DNA of 64,000 nt, taken from the NCBI RefSeq assembly GCF_048128805.1, contig NC_135997.1, positions 4,900,116 through 4,964,115 of the forward strand, written 5' to 3'. Both the position numbers and the translations under genes were made by a program. Of the stretch, positions 58,766 through 64,000 are shown in pieces. The DNA comes from Centroberyx gerrardi. Its lineage: Eukaryota > Chordata > Actinopteri > Beryciformes > Berycidae. Numbering within the stretch: position 1 is the stretch's first letter; the number at the start of each line of letters is the position of its first letter. The notes under the pieces were generated by a model, which searched no databases, had not been told where the DNA came from, and was given only the letters and a program-made list of their open reading frames with translations.

Positions 58766-61700
58766 ATGCTGAGTATGTTGTGCCAGTTGGCGCTACTCAC
58801 AAAGAAGGAACCAATGCCCACTCCTCTGGACCCCAAACTGTGCTACCTCCTCCTAATGCTCTGCCTTTGTGTGACAGCCTGGCCACATGGTAAGTAAAAA
58901 GCATCTTGATTATACTTCTGATTGAATATTGTTCCTGTATAACATTGGACAGAATCTGTATATCACTTGGCCTCTTCTTTCTGAGAGTGATGCCATTTGA
59001 AAAACATTTTCAACAACATCTTTTATTGCTGACTAACTCATGGGACAGTTATTCCATGAGGGTGAGTCATAATGTGCTCACTTCTGCTGTCTGAGTTTTG
59101 TGTCATTCATGCTCTGAAAAGCTACAGGCTGTAAATGTCTCAATCTGGAACAGGTAATAGGGCAACTACTGGCACAGTATACAGCATTTTATGTATATTT
59201 TGACTTAGAGTCTAAAAGCTTTTCATGCCAATGACTGACAAATAAACACATAGTTTATGGAACAGAATCTGGGAGAATTTGATTTAGCATATAGCCCTTT
59301 ATCACAGTCAAGTCTCAAAGGGCTTTACATACAATATACATGTCATATACCATACTACATCATACATATACATACTACATATATATACACATCATACATC
59401 CTATACTAGATCATATACATATTTCATATACATCGTTTACTACATCATATACACTATACTTTGCCATATACTAGATCACATACATCATATGCCATACTAC
59501 ACACAAACAGACTCACTATGGGTAATTTAGAGTCTTCAGTTCACCTGACCTACATGTCTTTGGATTACTGGATAACTGTCTGTGGGTAGAATGAAACCTA
59601 TGATCAGATTATTGAATCATATACATTTTCTCACTGTGCTAACTTTTACTTTATTTGCTGGGACTTGTGAGCCTCTCCCAGAACACTTTGCACTGCTCTA
59701 AATGCGGCTCTATATGGTCTATATGTGGGGATGCATTATGCTTATTGTGTCTTTGTGTACACTGTGTTTTTGTCCATCAACATCTACCATTCAAGATATA
59801 TGGTCATGAACCAAAAACTGGCATATTCAGTGGGGCTGTGATTAATTGCGTTTTCATTTTCCCAAAGGGAATAAATATTATGGCTGATATTAATTAATCA
59901 TAAAATTGGCCACAGCACCTCCACAGTTTGTCCAGTCATCATGAAATGTGGTACATACAGTATGTTCCCTACAGGGAACCATCGCTTGCAGAGGCATTTT
60001 GACATCAAACAGTACGGGGTGCTGCTAATGGCAGAAATGTGTATCTCTTACTCTGCTAAATGAACTTTGACCACATTTAGTAAATATGCTCTGGGGCATT
60101 TTGATTGGTGTGAACGATCACTCAGTGGCTTGCTGCATGAGTTAATGTGGGTTTGAACTTAAACCAGTTATTATAAACGAGTTAAAGGAACTTTGGTGTT
60201 TGTGGGTACAAAGGATGTTGCAGTCTCTCTCTCTGCCATGTTTTCTTCTGCATTTCATTTTTCATCTCTACGTTTTAAATTAGATGAATTAGACAGCAAA
60301 ACTATTTTTCTGCTATTTTGGAGAGGGGAAGGAAGCCCTTTATAGTGCTGATCTATACTGTTTCATCAGGATATGCTTGCTGTACACTAGTATCTGCCAC
60401 GCTAATTTATATCCATTTGCCTCAAAAAGCAAAGTAAACACAAAAACTACCTTGTTTGAAAAAGCTGAATCAAGTCAACTTAATGTTTGATTTGATACTC
60501 CAGCTAATGTTTTCTCAGTCAAGTAAATAAAAGGGAATCAATAAATCATTGCTCACCATGAGGACATCTTGAAAGTTCCTTGAGTGCTCTTTAGGTAATA
60601 TATAGCATTTCCTGCTATAGAGATAAATGTCTAGTATACCTCTACAGCCACAACCTTTTACATTTTATTTTGTATTTTGACAACCTACTCAGGGCCAAAT
60701 AAGATTATACAGCTGGATATCAAGTTTGATGCCCATGCCCTTTATTTAGACTCCAGAGCAGTGGGAGGAAACAACTGTCCGAGCTCGGAGTGGAGCAGCA
60801 TGTGTCGGCCATGTTGTGAGTACCACCTGATCCAGTGCCGCTGTCCGTCACAAGGCTCCCGGGTCGGATACACCGTTCCCTGCTGCCGCAACGCTCTGGA
60901 CCAGTGTGACCCCTGCATCTTCCACCCAGGTACACGCTCACTTTCAACTCAGGTATTCCTTAAAGGGGTAATCCGTGAGATGCTTGATTTATTTTATTTT
61001 GGTCACATCTTTGGTGCATTGCTGTGGTGTTTCTGCACTGCACTTCCCAGAGATCATCTGTCAATCAAACAGTGTGGGCGGAGCTTGTATTTTCTGTTGA
61101 TGCAGTTTGAGTTTCTGTAGGTGGCGCTCTTTTCTTTGTCTGTTAAGCCATGGTGGCTGTCACTGCTCACGATAACTACCCAGTTCTTCTTTTATTTATT
61201 CCAAACAAGCCACTTGCAGTAAACGCATCACTTCCTGTGCACCAGAGGAAAAACCTTCCTGACACTGGGTGTTTACTGACTATAGGTTGAATCACTATTG
61301 TGTTATATCAACCAGTGATACAGAGTAGCAAAACCTATTGATATGAAAATATTGCTGATTAAATGTAAAGATGAATTTAAACATGGACACTCATTTTTGA
61401 CCATTCAGTGGTAGTACGTGACTTGTATTACAATAATAATGATCAAAACTCAACCCTGCGCTGCACTCTTCAACAGGATCAATAGACCATCTTCCCTCAG
61501 CTCACTCTGTCTGTCTCCCTGCCAGGTTGCAGTCTCTTTGAAAACTGCAAAATGTGCCACAATGGAACCTGGAAAGCCAATGACGACTTCTTTGTCAGAG
61601 GGAGATTTTGTACTGAATGCCGCCAAGGCTGGAGTGGAGGGGACTGTAAGAGTGAGTTGCATATTCCTGTTGTTTGATGAAGGCCATGCTATAGAATAAT

Positions 61701-63790
61701 ATTTTGAATCCGGCAGTCATTATGTAAATGGCTGTGGCACCATAGTTGACATGATAAAATGTTTTGGAAGTGGCTAATAACCTGCTACTGCGTGACAAAG
61801 TGTGTAAGTTATGGTTATGAAGAAGAGTTACAAATTTTGCTTAGCACGTTTGAATTAAATAGGCTGTATAATTTTACTAATGCTTCACTAAAGGAAGAGT
61901 TATGCATTGAACAAGCAATACATGGAATCAAACTTCTATACAAATTCTATACAAATTGTGATTGATAAACCTCACCTAATGCCAACCCTAGCCCTTATCC
62001 TAATTTCAGTCTAACAGAAATTCTAACTATAACCCCTAACCCTGGTCCCTTTTTGTAGTGAGGACTGACAAAACTCACTTCGGAGGATTTTCATTTACAG
62101 TCTTTATATTCTTGTGCTCATTTGGTCCTCTCAAAAACACACATACCTGCAAACATACCAGCACACCATTAACTAACCATTAAATAACTTGAAACAGCAA
62201 ACAAATTCTGTGTTCAATTCAACTGTGATGAGTCATCTTTCACAGGAATGTGCACTTACTATGTGAAAATAATTACACTTGCTTGTTTTGTGGTTAGCAT
62301 GTGGAGGAGTCATTCAGCGGTCTCAGGGTCTCGTGGCTCTGGAAAGTTACCCAACCAATGGCCGGTGTGAATGGAGAGTGCAGGTGCAGCCGGCCCACAG
62401 CATCGAGCTTCGGTGGGTCCCTTCAAAGCTTTCAAGTCAAATCCTTTACCTGGAAAGAAAAGCAATGTTCCAAACAGAAGAAATGAAAATTATTCTCTAG
62501 AGCGGTCTCAAACCATGTGAGAGTCTGCAGGTTTTCGTTCCAACCAAAGACTACACCGAAAACCTGCAGACTCTCAGCTCTCCATGGCTCTCGGTTTGAG
62601 ACCCCAACTCTAGAATAAAGGATATGTTTTGTTTTTGTCTGCTGGATATCGGTTTTCCACTGCAATCTGCTCTACTGGGGATCAACTCTGCACCGGTCTC
62701 TCATCTGAGGACGAGGTTAAAGCGGAGTGGATATACAGCAGTTAGGCAGTCCTACATGAGGCATGAGAAGCCCAGATACCAGCCTTGTTGTAAACACAAC
62801 TTCTGTGCTCAGAAGACAAGTGTTCAAATCCCATCAGCTATGTGAGACAACACTTAAAGGATAAGTTCTGCGATTTTGGACCTATATATAATTTGTCTCT
62901 TACATACCTGTAGTACTCGAACTCGCAGACAATATTGACTCGAGAGTCAGCTGTCAGATGAAACAACGAGCTCCATTGCCTCTTGCTGCTAACAGTGAGT
63001 CTAAATGGGGTTTGTCAAAATATCTCCAAAAAATCCAGTCTGTGAAAACGATATGGAGACCGACCAACATATTTCTATCCACAGCAGGAAAGCAGCAGCA
63101 CCGCACGATTTCCACTCAGTGTATCATCTTCTACCAAACTCTACTGTTTACAATGTGACAAAATTAGATCACTCCGCCAGTAACGACCTTTCACCCCACA
63201 GAGGTCTGTGCTACGGCAGAGAAAATTGTTCTGTGATTTCCTGATTAGTGAAAGTGTGCAGAATGTGTGCAGAATGGAGGAACTGAGCTCTCAGCTCTCA
63301 GCTCCCCTGTGGAGCCACAAACGGCTTTTTTGGAGATATTTTGACAAACCCCATTTAGACTCATTGTTAGAGGCAAGAGGCAACAGGAGCTCGCCGTTTC
63401 AACTGACAGCTGACTCCAGAGTCACTATTTTCTGCAGGTCCAAGTACTACAGGTATGTAAGAGACAAATTATATCTAGGTCCAAAACCACCAAACTTATC
63501 CTTTTAAGTGTTTCATATTGTTTTGAAAAAATAATTTAAAGAAAAGCTTCTGTTTGGTTGCATTGCAGGTTTCAAATGCTCAGTCTGGAGCCTGACCACA
63601 ACTGTCGATATGACTACATCGAGCTGCGCGACGGCGACAGTCTGAGCTCCCCTGTGATTGGCCGGTTCTGTGGGGATCAGCCGCCTCCTCCAGTAAAAAG
63701 CTCCAGGAACGTCCTGCACATCCTGTTTGTCTCAGATGGCTACAACAATTTTGATGGCTTTGTTCTGACTTTTCAGGAGAGTTCAGGCAG
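58766..63790 (+). CDS. pamr1: inactive serine protease PAMR1, 5' exons (partial)
   Basis: Secreted multidomain protein (peptidase domain containing, associated with muscle regeneration) whose protease-like domain would lie beyond the right edge. Five exons join in frame: 58766-58889, 60750-60929, 61526-61651, 62298-62412, 63569-63790 (255 codons so far). The N-terminus has a hydrophobic signal core, [16 protein letters not shown], at about residues 25-39; Met17 is an alternative start. Residues 45-101 are the PAMR1-specific cysteine-rich region ([23 protein letters not shown]). Residues 102-143 are EGF-like ([25 protein letters not shown]). The CUB domain runs from about 145 ([10 protein letters not shown]) to 252 ([28 protein letters not shown]). 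The next exon is not found before 64000; an AG near 63980 gives a stop in phase and is not used. Confidence 0.93.
59280..59510 (-). repeat. LINE-like tail and CATATA-rich repeat in pamr1 intron 1
   Basis: TATAGCCCTTTATCACA and CATATACCATACTACATCAT are inverted relatives of 7320-7411. The tract then decays into CATATA-like units. Confidence 0.5.
60960..61230 (+). repeat. TTAA-started dispersed repeat, copy 2 of 2, in pamr1 intron 2
   Basis: Starts TTAAAGGGGTAATC about 30 bp after exon 2 and matches 8370-8650 over most of its length. An ORF that runs through from exon 2 into it is a read-through artefact. Confidence 0.6.
62498..62613. mobile_element. small palindromic MITE in pamr1 intron 4
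   Basis: Outer arms CTAGAGCGGTCTCAAACC (62498-62515) and GGTTTGAGACC...CTCTAG (62593-62613). The inner arms are perfect 20-bp inverted repeats at 62518-62537 and 62557-62576. No coding content. Confidence 0.8.
62854..63507. mobile_element. TTAA-flanked long foldback in pamr1 intron 4
   Basis: Arms of about 190 bp (62854-63045 and 63325-63507) are inverted copies. TAATTTGTCTCTTACATACC, AAATGGGGTTTGTCAAAATA and TCTCCAAAAAA recur on the opposite strand. It is bounded by TTAA at 62854-62857 and 63504-63507, as in piggyBac-type MITEs. The 280-bp interior is not palindromic. ORFs across it are incidental. Confidence 0.85.
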
Positions 63791-64000
63791 GTATAATAAT
63801 TGTTAACGATGCAAATGGCACATTTTTGTTTAAATATCATTGCTACAGTCCTTTTAACATTATGTAAAAATTTGAAAATGTTAAGATTTCTTTAAACACA
63901 CACAAGCAAACACACGCACAAACATACAGTATATACTGTATATATGTAATGTGGTGGTAAAGAATCACCTGATGCATTGCAGAAGATGATTTCCTCTGTG

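Noticed and set aside
60677..61120. 147-codon + strand ORF
   Set aside because: pamr1 exon 2 with intron read-through on both sides.
63978..64000. Possible pamr1 exon 6 start after TTGCAG
   Set aside because: In the required phase it meets TGA at once; the true exon is probably past the window.

Overview
The window reads as nuclear DNA of a ray-finned fish, probably a percomorph teleost. The genes have vertebrate exon-intron structure with GT-AG introns, (CA)n microsatellites are frequent, and the spacers are full of teleost-type DNA transposon fragments (hAT-type with 8-bp target duplications, TTAA-flanked piggyBac-like foldbacks, a Tc1-like remnant) plus tRNA-SINE and LINE pieces. I see no bacterial, viral or organellar gene set.

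Three protein genes can be supported, all on the + strand. slc35c1 (25279-27010, two coding exons, 366 aa) is the Golgi GDP-fucose transporter. A circadian cryptochrome of the CRY1/CRY2 class (31869-44159, 11 coding exons, 586 aa) follows. pamr1 (from 58766, five exons visible, cut by the right edge) encodes a secreted CUB/EGF/protease-like protein. The order slc35c1-cry agrees with the human SLC35C1-CRY2 neighbourhood on 11p11.2, and PAMR1 lies on the same human arm, so the block is probably an ancestral linkage. The three proteins have unrelated jobs; I do not read the order as a functional operon-like unit.

Region by region: 1-25 kb has no gene I can recognise. It holds repeats, several non-repetitive stretches rich in homeodomain/PBX/MEIS-like sites that look like conserved noncoding elements, a foldback element with a degenerate internal array (17.7-18.9 kb), and a CpG-rich patch with a 234-codon minus-strand ORF (20.0-20.7 kb). 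25-27 kb is slc35c1, followed by a complete 1,087-bp hAT-type element. 30.7-31.9 kb is the cryptochrome upstream region, with D-box and E-box motifs. 31.9-44.2 kb is the cryptochrome. 44.2-58.6 kb is a duplication-rich spacer: it carries pieces homologous to cryptochrome intron 7, intron 8 and exon 10 with its flanks, in the same order as in the gene, which suggests the decayed 3' half of a tandem second copy. It also has a retrotransposon RT fossil containing two inserted MITEs, and a second tandem duplication. 58.4-64 kb is the 5' part of pamr1, with two palindromic elements in its fourth intron.

All similarity statements come from reading the sequence by eye. No alignment or database search was run.
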